64,000 bases of DNA, taken from assembly GCA_038025085.1 (NCBI GenBank), contig CM076139.1, positions 51,688,807-51,752,806 of the forward strand, in the 5' to 3' direction. Positions 25,301 to 35,731 of this stretch are shown here, one piece after another. Numbering within the stretch: the stretch's first letter is position 1; each line of letters opens with the position of its first letter. A program made the position numbers and the translations under genes. The notes beneath the pieces are model-generated. The model made no database searches. It had not been told where the DNA came from and saw only the letters and a program-made list of their open reading frames with translations. Origin of the DNA: Tetragonia tetragonoides (taxonomy: Eukaryota; Streptophyta; Magnoliopsida; Caryophyllales; Aizoaceae).

Positions 25301-28300
25301 CGCATAAGCTGTCAGTATCGCCGGTCGATTCCCCGGCCCAGTCACCACACTAACCCCCGTGCCAGCAAAATCCGATTCTAACGCAGCCCCAATGGTGGTC
25401 GCACCCTTCGCCGGAGTCGCAGGGACCTCCCTTTTTGAGCGGCCGGCGATTTCTGTTTCAGATGGTGGTTTTCCCGTCCTCAGAGCTGGTTCCCCACTCG
25501 GCAGCCGATCAGTCGCCGGTGGCCGGCGGTCGCGCCGCCGATAAACCTGCGACCAGCGACCATCGTCCACGTGTCGACCGTTCGCGCTCTCTCCCCCTGC
25601 CGTCAGCCTTGAGTTGGCCTCGTGTTCTCCGTCGAACGGCTCTGAGACCTTGCCCCGTTGAACCCATATTTGCCTTACTCTAACGGGCTTATGTTGAACT
25701 GGGCCAAGCCTCTCAAAAACTGATTTCGCAGACCTGATTAATTTGGGCTTTGGGCCCCTTGCATAACCCCCAGGCCCAAGTCTTTGGAACACAGTACTCC
25801 TAGTGCCCATTCTTTCAAAAACTGAGCGCCGAGGCCCAAATCTTCTAAATGACCCACTAGGCCCAATTCTTTGAAGGACTGAATTAAAACGACCAGGCTC
25901 AAATCTTCCAAAAGACCCTCTCAGCCCAACTCTTTGAAAAACTGAAATACCAGGTGAGCGAAATAACCCTCCAGACCCAGTTTTTTCAAAAACTGATTTA
26001 GTTGATTTATGCATAACGGTTGAGCGTGATTGTAGCCCTGAAATCTCGCGCCTTCCATAGACTCCTTCTCCATCCCCAACGCTTCCCCTCTGTATAACCT
26101 TCGAAATCCTCTTTTCCGGTGCTTGCTCCGGCCACCCATCCCTAGGTGAGTGTTGCTGCTGATACTGCATTAAGCGAGGACTCCCTACAAAAATAAATTG
26201 AGGACCAAAGCATTGCAAGGCCTCAAACATGGCACACCATCCATGCCCACTGGCACCCTCCGGAACTCTAATAGAAACAACTGAACCCTTCATTGGCTGC
26301 TTCTCCAACAGAAAAAACCGGCCAGCACCATTGATGCAAATACGTAGCAGCAAAACATACCCATTCCCACGCAAAGTTCTGACCCATCTCACTGCACTGT
26401 CTTCTCGCCACAGTGAGATCGCCTCCTTCCCCCACCAAAGAAGCTCCTCTCGACTCAGCCGAATTACGAACTTGGCTTCCCGACGCTGCTCCACCAACAA
26501 ATAATCAAACCTGTCACGCTGAGCTAACTCAACAAGCATTAAACCACATACAAATTTTCTGATAAACCACTAGTTTTTTTTTAGAGAACTGACTTTACAC
26601 AGACCTGAATAAGCTCCTTAGTATGCACACATAAGTAACAATGGTTCTCATATACACATGTTTATGTACTCTCGATAGATTTCCTTAATATTTTGTGATT
26701 CAGAGTACATTTCCTATTTGATATTTGAAGAACAAATCCAAATCTGCTTCCCAATCCATTCATTAGGAAATCAACTTATGCACCCAAACGTGCAGCCTTA
26801 CCTGTCTTTGAATCACAATAATACTACATTAAAGGATCCGTGTAACGATGTTAATAATGTTTGAAAATAAGTGTATGTTTAAACTTCAAAAGTCAATATG
26901 CCATTTAATAGAAGCATTCCCATTTATAAAACTCTACTACTTGAAGAATATGAGAACCAATGATTCAACACATCCACATGTATGTAAAGGAAAAATGTGA
27001 AAGCACCTGCATCCGAGTAACGAGTACCCAAATAGGATTTGTCAGCAAAACATTCACGGATCTGCAGATATAACAGAGGAAAGTCAAAAGAAAAAAGTTA
27101 CCCTCATAGAAGCCACAAAAGGATTTTCCCTCACTTTTCCAAAAGCGGTCATAGCAAACAAGTACAGTTCAAGCAGATACCAAATTACCGAGGGAAACTA
27201 TATAACAGCTACGTAAGCTACAAATGGCTCAAATTAGTACAGAGGATCTAAAAATCCACAAGCGCTCACCCAGCAATAGCTGCAACCGCAAGCCATGATA
27301 TCATGCTGACATTACCATCACCCAGTCCTTTGACTTTGCGAGCCAATGCAATTGCCTCAGCCTTGTTCTTGAATACTTGGTAGAAGTAATAATATACACC
27401 CTAGGAACAAAAAGGATAGCAAGGTAAGTAAGAAGAAAAGGATGCAAAGGTAGTCTTTTTGCAACTCAAACTGCATACAAATTAGGCATCTATATTATAC
27501 TTCCCACTTGCAATCAAGCATCTTTAGAGAAACAACCTCTCTTTTATTGTAAGGTAAAATTGCTTCTACGCAGGAGCCTTGCGAGAGGCATTGGGGTAAC
27601 CAGCTACGGGTATGTATAGCACTATAGCAGTACTCCTGCCAAGTTCTCAAAGGACACAAGAATGATGATCAAGCTCTTGGTTTGCACATAAAAGTTATCC
27701 ATGTACTTACTTCCTTCAACATATAATATTGGTTCGATCATGTATGGAGAAGAATACAGGCACATATCAAGAATTTCAAGCTAGAATTCTATCCTTCACA
27801 TATTGACTGATGTCAATGAAGGAGGAGGACCACATTAAGGGAAAATATTAGGGAAATGGAGAGCTTGACAGGAAGAATACTAGTACAGCAACTCAATTTA
27901 CCGACATTACAAGCATACTTCAAGATGATACATAAGTTATAGCCTAAACACAATGGCAAATAAATTCCAAACAAATGTACCCATAAAATGTTCTGACCAA
28001 CACTAGGTGAGACTTTCAAAAAGAAAAGAGCTCATCTGTTGAGAATTCACACTTGGACGATATTTTGGAATCTGTAAAAGATACTATTCTGAAGAGATGG
28101 GAATGTTGATATTCTTCAAGAAATGCAAGGGACTGTACCCAGAAACAGGTAGCAATTATGCATCTCACTCATCACTCTATTACACTTTGTTATGGTGTGT
28201 TTTAAATTTAAGAAGCATTAAAGGTAGTCAGGTTTGCTTTTAAAATGAGTTTCTTTTCATGCTCTCTGGAAGGTATTTCCTGTTCTTCATGAGACAAAGC

Positions 28301-29057
28301 TTGTAAGATAATTGCTTCCGTGAAAATTGGAAATCTGAAGATTATATACTGACCAGTGAAGCAACAGTTCCAATCAGAGAAGGCTTCAGTCCACTGTATA
28401 GTCCACCCCAGCCCTCGGTTTTAATAACCTGTCCATTTGAAAGGAAAGGATCAGATGACAGTAATTTCGCCCTTGCAAGATTAAAAACCCTGTTTTCAGA
28501 AAAGAAAACAATATCATCTGGGGCTGAGCTTTGAATATTTGTCTAGTAAGAAAGAATGTATTGAAAAAAGGGAATATAGATGGGAACAGAAATAGTTTCA
28601 CAAAAAAAAAGGCTAAACGATTTTGCAAAAAGAAAAGAAGCAAAGTATCAACGGGTTGACATATGATATCGTTTGTTTGTTTATGTATAACAAAGGCATT
28701 TCATTGAAGATCAATATTTCTGAGAACAGTTTCCGTAGTTAGGGCTTAGGAGGTCAACTAGCCTGAAGAATTTGAACAAGTGTGCCCCCAGAAGGATGAT
28801 TAGCAGACGGCAAGGTTCCATGGCCACCATCTTTCCCTTTCTTGAGAACTCTCTCAGTTTGCTGGCGTGTGTTAACCTGCACTCAAAATGGCACAGCACA
28901 ACCACTTCTTGTTATGCTTCAGTATGTTGCACTCAAAACTTGAAAAAGTGTGCTACGTGACACAAATCTTGTATACCGTTTGAAGAGGGTAGGTTATTAT
29001 TTGAGCAATTAAACCACCTCCTGCTCCTGCAAGTCCATTTGCTACAGCGCTTGACAT
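16326..29057 (-). CDS. PXN: Peroxisomal NAD carrier PXN (mitochondrial carrier family)
   Basis: Eleven coding exons on the minus strand join in frame to 1,104 nt, 367 residues: 29057-28977, 28876-28763, 28428-28354, 27400-27270, 27061-27007, 20499-20344, 18801-18733, 18639-18532, 18041-17973, 17303-17249, 16516-16326. The protein begins MSSAVANGLAGAGGGLIAQI and has the three carrier signatures PLQTVNTR, PIWVLVTR and PLLVVKSR. The C-terminal half (GITGFWKGIIPTLIMVSNPS, FYKGMSTKIVQSVFAA) matches Arabidopsis PXN, which imports NAD+ into peroxisomes in exchange for AMP or CoA-type substrates and supports fatty-acid beta-oxidation. A hydrophilic loop of about 50 residues after the second signature is typical of this carrier. 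Exon 2 ends CAG|GCTAGT, a GC donor; all other donors are GT. The gene is stretched by a 5.9-kb LINE in the intron between exons 5 and 6. A DAAK C-terminus carries no PTS1, as expected for a membrane protein. Confidence 0.93.
16770..16790. repeat. Poly-G tract in PXN intron
   Basis: An uninterrupted run of G lies in the last PXN intron. Its exact length is unreliable in most sequencing. A similar run of C occurs at about 19743-19753. Confidence 0.7.
17179..17222. repeat. 22-bp tandem duplication in last PXN intron
   Basis: TGGATACCATGTGAAGCTCC plus CA is repeated perfectly once, 26 bp from the exon 10 donor. Confidence 0.9.
19036..19566 (-). repeat. LINE-like tail and duplicated block in PXN intron
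   Basis: At 19049 the sequence TTTAGATAAGAAAAAAAATA resembles the 3' tail of the L1 family in this window (TTAGATAAAGAAAAAGTATA), so a minus-strand LINE 3'UTR remnant is likely. Downstream, a block with TTTGCCCTCTCTCCACCTCC and TTGTTTTGAGATGCTTA occurs at 19242-19365 and again at about 19413-19566 with substitutions. I see no coding capacity and no clear target duplication. Confidence 0.5.
20818..24440 (-). pseudogene. LINE ORF2: endonuclease, reverse transcriptase, zf-RVT (one frameshift)
   Basis: ORF2 starts MKILSWNVNGLG, the apurinic endonuclease motif. The endonuclease covers about residues 1-230 (including GGDFNVVRS and SDHFPLIL). The reverse transcriptase follows at about 420-720: FRPISLITSVYKII, FKLDFEKAYDRVSW, GLRQGDPLSPFLF and the catalytic FADDTILF. 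A zinc-binding-RT C-terminus (CSLCRSNCETSAHLFLWC) ends the protein. The open frame breaks at about 21510-21516, where FFSAGIYIF should read on as a WNLHLRRSPHDRE frame. The remainder is open from there to 20818. A single-base indel explains it. Apart from that the protein would be about 1,200 residues, normal for plant L1. The element is therefore almost certainly unable to move by itself, unless the break is a sequencing error. Confidence 0.88.
24437..26539 (-). CDS. LINE ORF1 with repeated SVF-x-R-x-G motif
   Basis: This is a 700-residue open frame in the ORF1 position. Residues 1-140 look globular (FVIRLSREELLWWGKEAISL and following, with many Trp/Phe). Residues of about 180-300 carry six degenerate copies of S-V-(F/L)-(E/Q)-(K/R)-x-G followed by G/S-rich linkers, such as SVFEKTG, SVFQRVG, SVLQRIG, SVFERMG, TVFQRLG and SVFERLG. 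The C-terminal third is acidic and low-complexity, then very basic at the end (RRRGRSRSL). I see no CCHC zinc knuckle, which most plant L1 ORF1 proteins have. ORF1 proteins bind LINE RNA; the basic repeat region may do this here, by inference only. The stop overlaps the ORF2 start as ATGA. The Met chosen is the first in the open frame. Confidence 0.75.
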   Translation of the reverse strand: MLVELAQRDRFDYLLVEQRREAKFVIRLSREELLWWGKEAISLWREDSAVRWVRTLRGNGYVLLLRICINGAGRFFLLEKQPMKGSVVSIRVPEGASGHGWCAMFEALQCFGPQFIFVGSPRLMQYQQQHSPRDGWPEQAPEKRISKVIQRGSVGDGEGVYGRREISGLQSRSTVMHKSTKSVFEKTGSGGLFRSPGISVFQRVGLRGSFGRFEPGRFNSVLQRIGPSGSFRRFGPRRSVFERMGTRSTVFQRLGPGGYARGPKPKLIRSAKSVFERLGPVQHKPVRVRQIWVQRGKVSEPFDGEHEANSRLTAGGESANGRHVDDGRWSQVYRRRDRRPPATDRLPSGEPALRTGKPPSETEIAGRSKREVPATPAKGATTIGAALESDFAGTGVSVVTGPGNRPAILTAYAPVVEAASPAKVVTNPGAALGSDFTGEEVREVSGTGQCELAAGPFPLVERDELSGGCEGLWPSVGEKVTLPKSVLEASKLLGDVYLFGKWVADMTQVRKEPAAQSEVPLEGVLGRLRTDLGGAMKEVPELGGWADDDDFYSDFDDEDAETELLIESLRREEVDDTLTDTDMAVNLLNLGDSNMFLSSAEESEDAGTGNSDKTDAPIEGVIELAPLTGSGGDDRDPQAVLGLMRCQLFDVSEKEMQVSVGEKVHSRRKGRNWEKELRNLQSSVNYGKESGRRRGRSRSL

Positions 29058-29476
29058 GCCTTATCTCAATCGATGCATCAGTAGATCAGGCACTGACTTC
29101 AGTATACACCTTTAGGCAAAATAACAAACCTAAGTGAGCAATAACAGTAATAGTTTTCAGTTTCCCAAATGAAGAAATATCTAGCAATGGTCCTAATCAA
29201 GTATAAGCCTTATAAAGATGAGAACCTTAGATCAGATGCAGTTGTTCCTCTGCCCGTTTATGGACATATCCTCCACATACATATACAGAGCTTCCCTTCT
29301 ACTCTTATGTTTTCTTCTGTCTCTGTGCTCAAGCTATGAATGATTTTCTTATGTCCTTCTATTTCCTCTGCAGATTCATTATGATTCATCTGCCTCTTCT
29401 TCCTCCTTTTTCATCTTTTAATTTTTTTTTGTTTTTTGTTTTTGTAGTTCTCTTGCCACCACTTAGGGAGAGAACA

Positions 29477-29479
29477 GCA

Positions 29480-29512
<33 letters not shown>

Positions 29513-32282
29513 CCCAGTAAGTATCCCGCCTAGGGCGGGGTCTGGGGAGGTCCAGATGTACGCAGTCTTACCCCTAACTAGTCGCCTAGAAGAGAGACTG
29601 TTTCCGAAAGACCCACGAAAACTTTTTTTTTTTTTCAAAACGGTTTTTTCGGGTAAATTGTTCAATACTGACAAGTGTGAAAATTATCAACCACCAGATA
29701 TGATAATATGATCAGAAAGTCAAAAAAGGAAAGTAAATCACTAGACATACTAGCACAAGATTCTACTTACTGAACAGCATAAATAAAGGGGACGCTACAT
29801 GCTATAAACACAATGAATCCACCTCTAGTACTAGCCAATGCACATCCGTAATCTAACGCGGATCCTCTACACGGATCCTGCTCCGCCAAACTCTCCTATC
29901 TAGGACCAAGTCCTCGGTAAGATCTAGACGGGTCAAATCCTGCCTGATTACCTCTCCCCAAGTCTTCTTTGGGCGTCCTCTTCTCCGTTTACAGTCTCTA
30001 AGTGTAATTCTCTCACACCTTCTCACCGGTGCATCACGATGTCTCCTCCTCACATGCCCAAGCCACCTAAGCCTTGTTTCTCGCATCTTGTTGTCGATAT
30101 CGGTCACTCCCACCTTGCCTCTCAACACTTCGTTCCTAATTCTATCTCGTCTTGTAGAGTTGCACATCCAACGAAGCATCCTCATCTCGGTCACTCGCAT
30201 CTTCTGCACATGCACCTGCCTCACCGGCCAACACTCCGCCCCATATAGCATAGCTGGCCTGATGGTTGTACAATAAAATTTGCCTTTAAGTTTTAGTGGG
30301 ATTTTTCTGTCACACAGAACTCCCGTTGCACTCCTCCACCTTAGCCACCCTGTTCTGATACGATGCGTCACGTCGTCGTCAATCTCGCCGTTGCCCTGTA
30401 TGATTGAACCGAGATATTTGAAACAATCCTTCTTCGGTACCACCTCCGTTCCAATCTTAATCTCCATATCCGAGGCAACCCCATCTCTTGTGAATTTGCC
30501 TTCCAAGTACTCGGTCTTTGTCCTACTTAGCTTGAATCCCTTTGACTCTAGTGTATCCCGCCAAAGTTCCAATTTGGCGTTAACACCTTCTCTAGTCTCG
30601 TCTACCAGGACAATGTCGTCGGCAAACAACATACACCAAGGCACATCCCCCTGGATAGTCTTAGTGAGCTCATCCATAACGGTTGCGAATAAAAATGGAC
30701 TCAACGCTGACCCTTGATGTAACCCAATATCTATAGAAAATTGCTCAGTTTCCCCTCCTGTAGTCCTGACCTTAGTCCTCACTCCTTCATACATATCCTT
30801 GATCACTCGGATATAGGCGACTGGAACCCCCTTGGCTTCTAAGCACCTCCACAAGACTTCTCTGGGTACCCTGTCATACGCCTTCTCCAAATCAATGAAA
30901 ACCATGTGCAAGTCCCTCTGTCTCTCTCTGTAATACTCCATAGAACGTCTAATCAGATGAATCGCTTCCGTTGTAGACCTCCCTGGCATGAAACCGAATT
31001 GGTTCTCCGATATTAGCGTACTCTTCCTTAGTCTCTTCTCAATCACTCTCTCCCATAGCTTCATGGTGTGACTGAGTAGCTTAATGCCTCTATAGTTGTT
31101 GCAGCTTTGGATATCTCCTTTGTTCTTGTATAGCGGGATCAATGTGCTGAGTCGCCACTCCTCCGGCATCCTTGCAGATTTGAGGATCTCGTTGAAAAGC
31201 CTTACTAACCACAATAGACCTTCTTCCCCCAAACTCTTCCATACCTCTATGGGTATGTCATCTGGTCCTACTGCCTTCCCACTCTTCATTGTCCGCATGG
31301 CCCCTTTGATTTCTTCCTTCGAAACGCGACGACAAAAGCTGTAGTTGCGGTGTTGCTCGGATGTGGTGAGGTCTCCCAACGAAATGGCTACATCTCCAAC
31401 GTTGTTAAAGAGCTCATTGAAGTACCCATGCCACCTCCTCTTGATGTTCACGTCGTCCACAAGAACTCTTCCCGCCTCATCCTTAATGCAACGAACTTGA
31501 TCCAGGTCCCTGGTCTTCCTCTCCCTAACCCTCGCCAACCTGTACACGTCCTGTTCTCCCTCCTTAGTTGCCAGTTTTTGGTACAAGCTCTCATATGCTT
31601 TACTTTTGGCTTCTGCTACTGATTTCTTCGCCTCCTTTTTTGCCGCTCTGTATACTTCCCGCTTCTCCACCCTTTCCTCATCTATAGTACTATCCATTAG
31701 GGCTTTAAAGGCAACCTTCTTAGCCTTCACTCTGTTTTGAATGTCCTCACTCCACCACCAGGATTCCTTCTTGCTACTCCCTATCCCTCTTGCAACTCCT
31801 AAAGTCTCCTTCGCCGCATTCCTTATGAGGTCCGCCACCCCTGTCCACATTTGACTCGCGTTACCTTCTCTTCTCCAGATGCTATCCGACTCAACCTTTG
31901 CCCGAAATTGACTCCCCCCGATTCCTCTAAGCTTCCACCACTTGATTTTGGTGCCATTGTGTATACTTCTCTTCCTCTTCCACCCCTTCATCTTAAGGTC
32001 CAAGACGACCATCCTATGTTGGGTCGACACACACGCGCCTGGTAGGACCTTGCAATCCATGCACGCACCTCGGTCGCCACGCCTAACAAGAATGTAATCG
32101 ATTTGGGTCTTAGCGGTACTGTTTTTAAAAGTCACTAGGTGCTCCTCTCTTTTGTTGTAGAAGGAGTTAGTTACCATTAGATCATACGCAGTCGAAAAAT
32201 CTAAGATCGCCGTGCCACCTTCGTTCCTAACTCCATACCCGAAACCTCCATGAGCCCCAGAATACCCATCCGACGTGCAAAA
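29477..32282 (-). mobile_element. 5'-truncated RTE-type LINE in PXN 5' intron
   Basis: The minus-strand element ends in the trinucleotide tail (TTG)n, seen as (AAC)n at 29483-29513 on the plus strand. Just before the tail lies a short palindrome, CCGCCCTAGGCGG. Such simple trinucleotide tails and the protein type point to the RTE clade. The 5' end stops at about 32276, inside the endonuclease. A six-base direct repeat, GCAAAA, flanks it at 29477-29482 and 32277-32282. That repeat is short and could be chance, so the ends are approximate. It sits on the same strand as PXN. Confidence 0.82.
29853..32275 (-). CDS. RTE-type endonuclease/reverse transcriptase, N-truncated
   Basis: The frame is open from the broken 5' end of the element (GGFGYGVRN, the C-terminal half of the endonuclease, with [16 protein letters not shown]) to a stop at 29853. 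The first internal Met is at 32177. The reverse transcriptase has [55 protein letters not shown] and the active site FADDIVLV. The C-terminal domain includes [18 protein letters not shown] and RWLGHVRRR, both typical of RTE. No stop or frameshift interrupts about 800 residues, so this truncated copy is young. It lacks the endonuclease N-terminus and cannot be autonomous. Confidence 0.85.
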
Positions 32283-33450
32283 GGGACTCTAATTGTGTTT
32301 GCTTGCAAGAAATCCAAGCTGAACACAGCACAGCCATGCCAAAGTCAAAGGGTTTGTTGCTTTGGCTTATATTGTAAACCCAAAAACCAGAATAAAGTGC
32401 TATGTCACTATGTGGAACAAGAAGTCATGGAGGAAGTCATTTTGCAATGCGAAGGGAATCTTGTATATGCAGCTATTGTTTCTCAAACTGTACAAGTTTT
32501 ACATACATTTTTATTCCAGAATGATCAAGGAAGAAAGCTTAAGCTTAGCAAAGTTGGGTTAGAAGATATGATATGTTTTTCAGGTGATCCGCATTTGGCT
32601 ATTCTTTTACAATAGCATCAGGTAATATTCTAGTAAACTCCTGTTTGGACACACAGAAACAAAGCTTGCAAACAAGATTCAGGGACACAAATTTGCGATG
32701 TGATTGCAAAATGCAAAGCAATAAAGTACTGATTTTTTACCATCAAACTAGCACTGAGAAGGCTCTTTCAGGCCCTCTCATCGAGCAACGTAATCTCCTC
32801 TTGCACATTTACACCCTCACTTCAGCATTAAAATCTCTACCAAGAAAAAAACTTAGCATATTTTAAAACCCTCATCTATCTTTTCCTCACATTAGCACAC
32901 AAACAAATACATGCACAAACCAATCACACACAAAGTCTCACTCTTCAGCATTTCCGTTACTAAATTCCTGACCCAATACTTCAATAAATTAAGACTTAAG
33001 GTTAATCATATATCCCATGTTTTCAAAATTTTGTTTTCTCAATATCCCATATCCTATATTTCTTTCATTTGACATGAAAAGCCAAGTATTTCCCAGATAT
33101 AAGAGAAACAATTACTAATCCAAATTTTCCCTCAAAATCTCAAAGTACAATGAAATTCCTCACATTTTTCACAAGCGGCTAACAATCAAACAAACTACTG
33201 TAAGTATTTATAAAACACCAGCATATCTATACTCATAGTCATACTTCTGACATGGGTTCATCGTCCATAAGCATCTCTAATAGAATTAACAAGGCAACCA
33301 AACAAAAACAAGTACTTAATTTTGAGAAATGAAAACAATTTCAGGGTGGAGAGAGAAAGAATTACCATGGATCAGTGAGCTGAACGTTTTTCCGCCAAAG
33401 AACAAACGGCAGGAGAAAGGATAAGAAAACCGTCTGAGTCCTCGGCTGAT
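32283..33450 (-). promoter_or_regulatory. PXN 5'UTR exon and intron remainder
   Basis: On the minus strand the sequence around 33366 reads CTCACTGATCCATG|GTAATTC, a donor after a GC-richer stretch (33367-33440) that resembles a 5'UTR exon. Its splice partner would be just upstream of the PXN start at 29057, giving a 4.3-kb leader intron that now contains the RTE element. The ATG overlapping the donor would be spliced away or out of frame. No other gene is seen. The call depends on RNA data. Confidence 0.45.
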
Positions 33451-33650
33451 TTATTTCATTTTCACTAATTTCATATTTGGAGAAAAGATTAGTAGCATGA
33501 GGCCACCATATTATTGGAGTTTAATGACTTGGATAGCAAAGGAATATATGATATCGTGTACAATTAATCCTATTTCGGTGGAGAGTCATATTCGATACCC
33601 AAAAATTATGGAATAGCTTCTGATGGAGTCGAGACCCTTTAAATTTATCA

Positions 33651-35012
33651 AAAACCCGATAACTTACTCAAGGGCCTTTCATGTTCCCTAGAGGTGTCTC
33701 GTGCGATGTGGTGCGAAAATATTCCCCTTCGTTCCGGGCCTCCGAAAAGCTCAAAAAACGTGGATTATAGCCTTCGTTTTTGGTTTCCCGAGGCTCGGGT
33801 GTCATTTTTGCCCAAACTTGTTCGGAAGGTCTATCATGACCCCAGAGCACCCTCGGTGCCCAGGGAGGGTCATCTGGATCCCCGAACTTCAATTTCACCC
33901 ATGTCTTTGGTGTTTCGACTCTTATACTAGTGTCCCGTAAAACGTCCTTCCAAACCTATCAGGGACTGGATCAGCAACCCTAAGAGTCTCCCATGTCCCC
34001 TAGAGGTGTTCCGTGCGATGTGGTGTGAAATTATCCACCTTAGTTCCGGGATTTCTTGGAAGCCAAAAAAAGGTGGATTTTCGGCTTCGTTTTCGGCTTC
34101 GCTTTCGGCTTCCCAAGACCCGGGTGTCATTTTTGCCTAACTTTTCCTGGTGGACTATCATGGTACCCCAGGACGGTCATCCGAATCCCCGAACTTTGAT
34201 ATCACCCATGCATTTGGCGTTCTAGCTCTTACACCTGCAGTGTTCCGTAAAACGCCCTTACAAGCCTATCAGGGACCGGAAAAGCGACCCCGAGAGCCTC
34301 CCATGTCCCCTAGGGGTACTCCGTGCGATGTGGTGCGAAAATTTCCACTTTCATTCCGGGGCCTCTCGGAAGCCCAAAAAACGTGGATTATAGCCATCGT
34401 TTTTGGCTTCCGAGGGCCCAGGTGTCGTTTTTGCCAAAACTTCTCAAGGGGGTCTATCATGATCCTAGAGGACCCTCGGTGCCCCAGGAGGGTCATTCGA
34501 ATCCCCAAATTTCGATATCACCCATATATTAGATGTTCCGACACTTACACTGGTGTCCCGTAAAAATGCCCTTACAAGCCTATTAGGGACCCAATAATGG
34601 ACCCCAAGCCTATTTCTCCAAGGGGTCTATCATGACCCTGGAGGACCCTCGGTGCCCCGCGAGGGTCATGTGGATCCCCAAACTTCGATATCATCGATAC
34701 ATTCGGTGTTTCGACCCTTACATTGGTGTCCCGTAAAAACGTCATTACAAGTCTTTTAGGGACCCGATAATAGACCCCGAGGGCCTCTTATGTTACCTAA
34801 GAGTGTCCCATGCGATGTGGTGCCTAAATATCCACCTTTGTTTCGGGGCCTCCTAAAAGCCCAAAAAACGTAGATTATAGCCTTTGATTTTCGACTTCCT
34901 AGGGCCCAATTTTGCTTTTTGCCCAAAGTTCTCTAGTGGGTATATCGTCATCCTAGAAGACCTCCGGTGTTTCGGAATGTTCATCTGGGTCCCCGAACTC
35001 CAATTTCACCTA
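33651..35012. repeat. Satellite-like tandem array, about 310-bp units
   Basis: An anchor TGCGATGTGGTG recurs at 33702, 34014, 34324 and 34811, giving periods of 312, 310 and 487. The last is one unit plus a unit shortened by a deletion of about 133 bp. Each unit contains CCAAAAAACGTGGATTATAG or a variant, the string CATCCCCGAACTT or similar, and GTGTCCCGTAAAA. Units differ by several percent substitutions. The array is GC-richer than its flanks, and frames inside it differ between units, so it is not coding. I do not recognise the family. Confidence 0.88.
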
Positions 35013-35110
35013 TGAAACATGGGACATGGGACATGTGCGCTAGAAACATGGGGCATGTGCCCTAGGGACATGGAACATGGCGCTCGCTGGGTGCTGGGAC
35101 ATGGGTCACC
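35013..35110. repeat. Degenerate ACATGGGG minisatellite at the array edge
   Basis: Short variants of ACATGG(G) with GTGCCCTAG spacers fill about 100 bp directly after the 310-bp array. This may be a local amplification from the array's own CCCATGTCCC segment, read on the other strand. Beyond it, 35111-35720 is A/T-rich and holds nothing I recognise. Confidence 0.6.
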
Positions 35111-35731
35111 CAAATTTTGTTTTAATAAATTTTTGACCTACTTAGTTCATTTCGATCCCTTGTCTATTATCTATTGTAGAAAAACTTTATAAGAGAGTAT
35201 TCTCAAGTTTGTTAATAAAAGGTTAATAATCATTTCCTAAACACTCGGTCAAATATAGATCAAAGTTTATAGTATGACTAATCATAATAAGTAGAACTAT
35301 AATGCAACAAACAATGTCATTTAGGATTAGATACCTCTAACTTTTATAGAGGCACCATAAGCTAATGAATAATTCATTTATTTTTTTGGGTCAAAGGCTA
35401 ATATACGACCAGTGAATGAATATTACCATGATTTGAGGGTATCCCTCCCTCCAACATTTTAATATTTACCCTAAATAAATTAAGGGTTAGGCCGCGGATG
35501 AACATTTCCGAATCCCTCATTGGTGGTGTTTTAGTTTTATTTACCAGTTAATCACAAAATTAGCACCAAAAAAGAAAAAAGAAAAGTATTACAACAAAGT
35601 TAGAAGCAAGGCAACCCATCAGAAAATATTAATATTTTTTTTTTTAAATTGCTTAAACACTCCGTACGGCATGCACACTAGTACATATTTATAACTTGTT
35701 ACTAGATTCATTAGTGTGGACGAAGTTTATA

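Larger units (their letters stand above)
20733..26619 (-). mobile_element. Full-length L1-type LINE, 5.9 kb, with 17-bp TSD
   Basis: A perfect 17-bp duplication, AGTATGCACACATAAGT, at 20716-20732 and 26620-26636 bounds the element. It lies on the minus strand inside the PXN intron between exons 5 and 6, in the same direction as PXN. Going 5' to 3' on its own strand it has a short leader (26619-26540), ORF1 (26539-24437), ORF2 (24440-20818) and a 3'UTR of about 85 bp ending in poly(A), seen as poly-T at 20732-20740. The intact duplication and nearly open frames imply a fairly recent insertion. Its GC content is clearly higher than that of the surrounding intron. Confidence 0.95.

Noticed and set aside
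30039..31622. Plus-strand open frames across the RTE element
   Set aside because: They are antisense to the RTE reverse transcriptase frame.
33694..34563. Overlapping open frames on both strands between 33.6 and 34.6 kb
   Set aside because: They lie in the 310-bp tandem array, differ in frame from unit to unit and have no domain.
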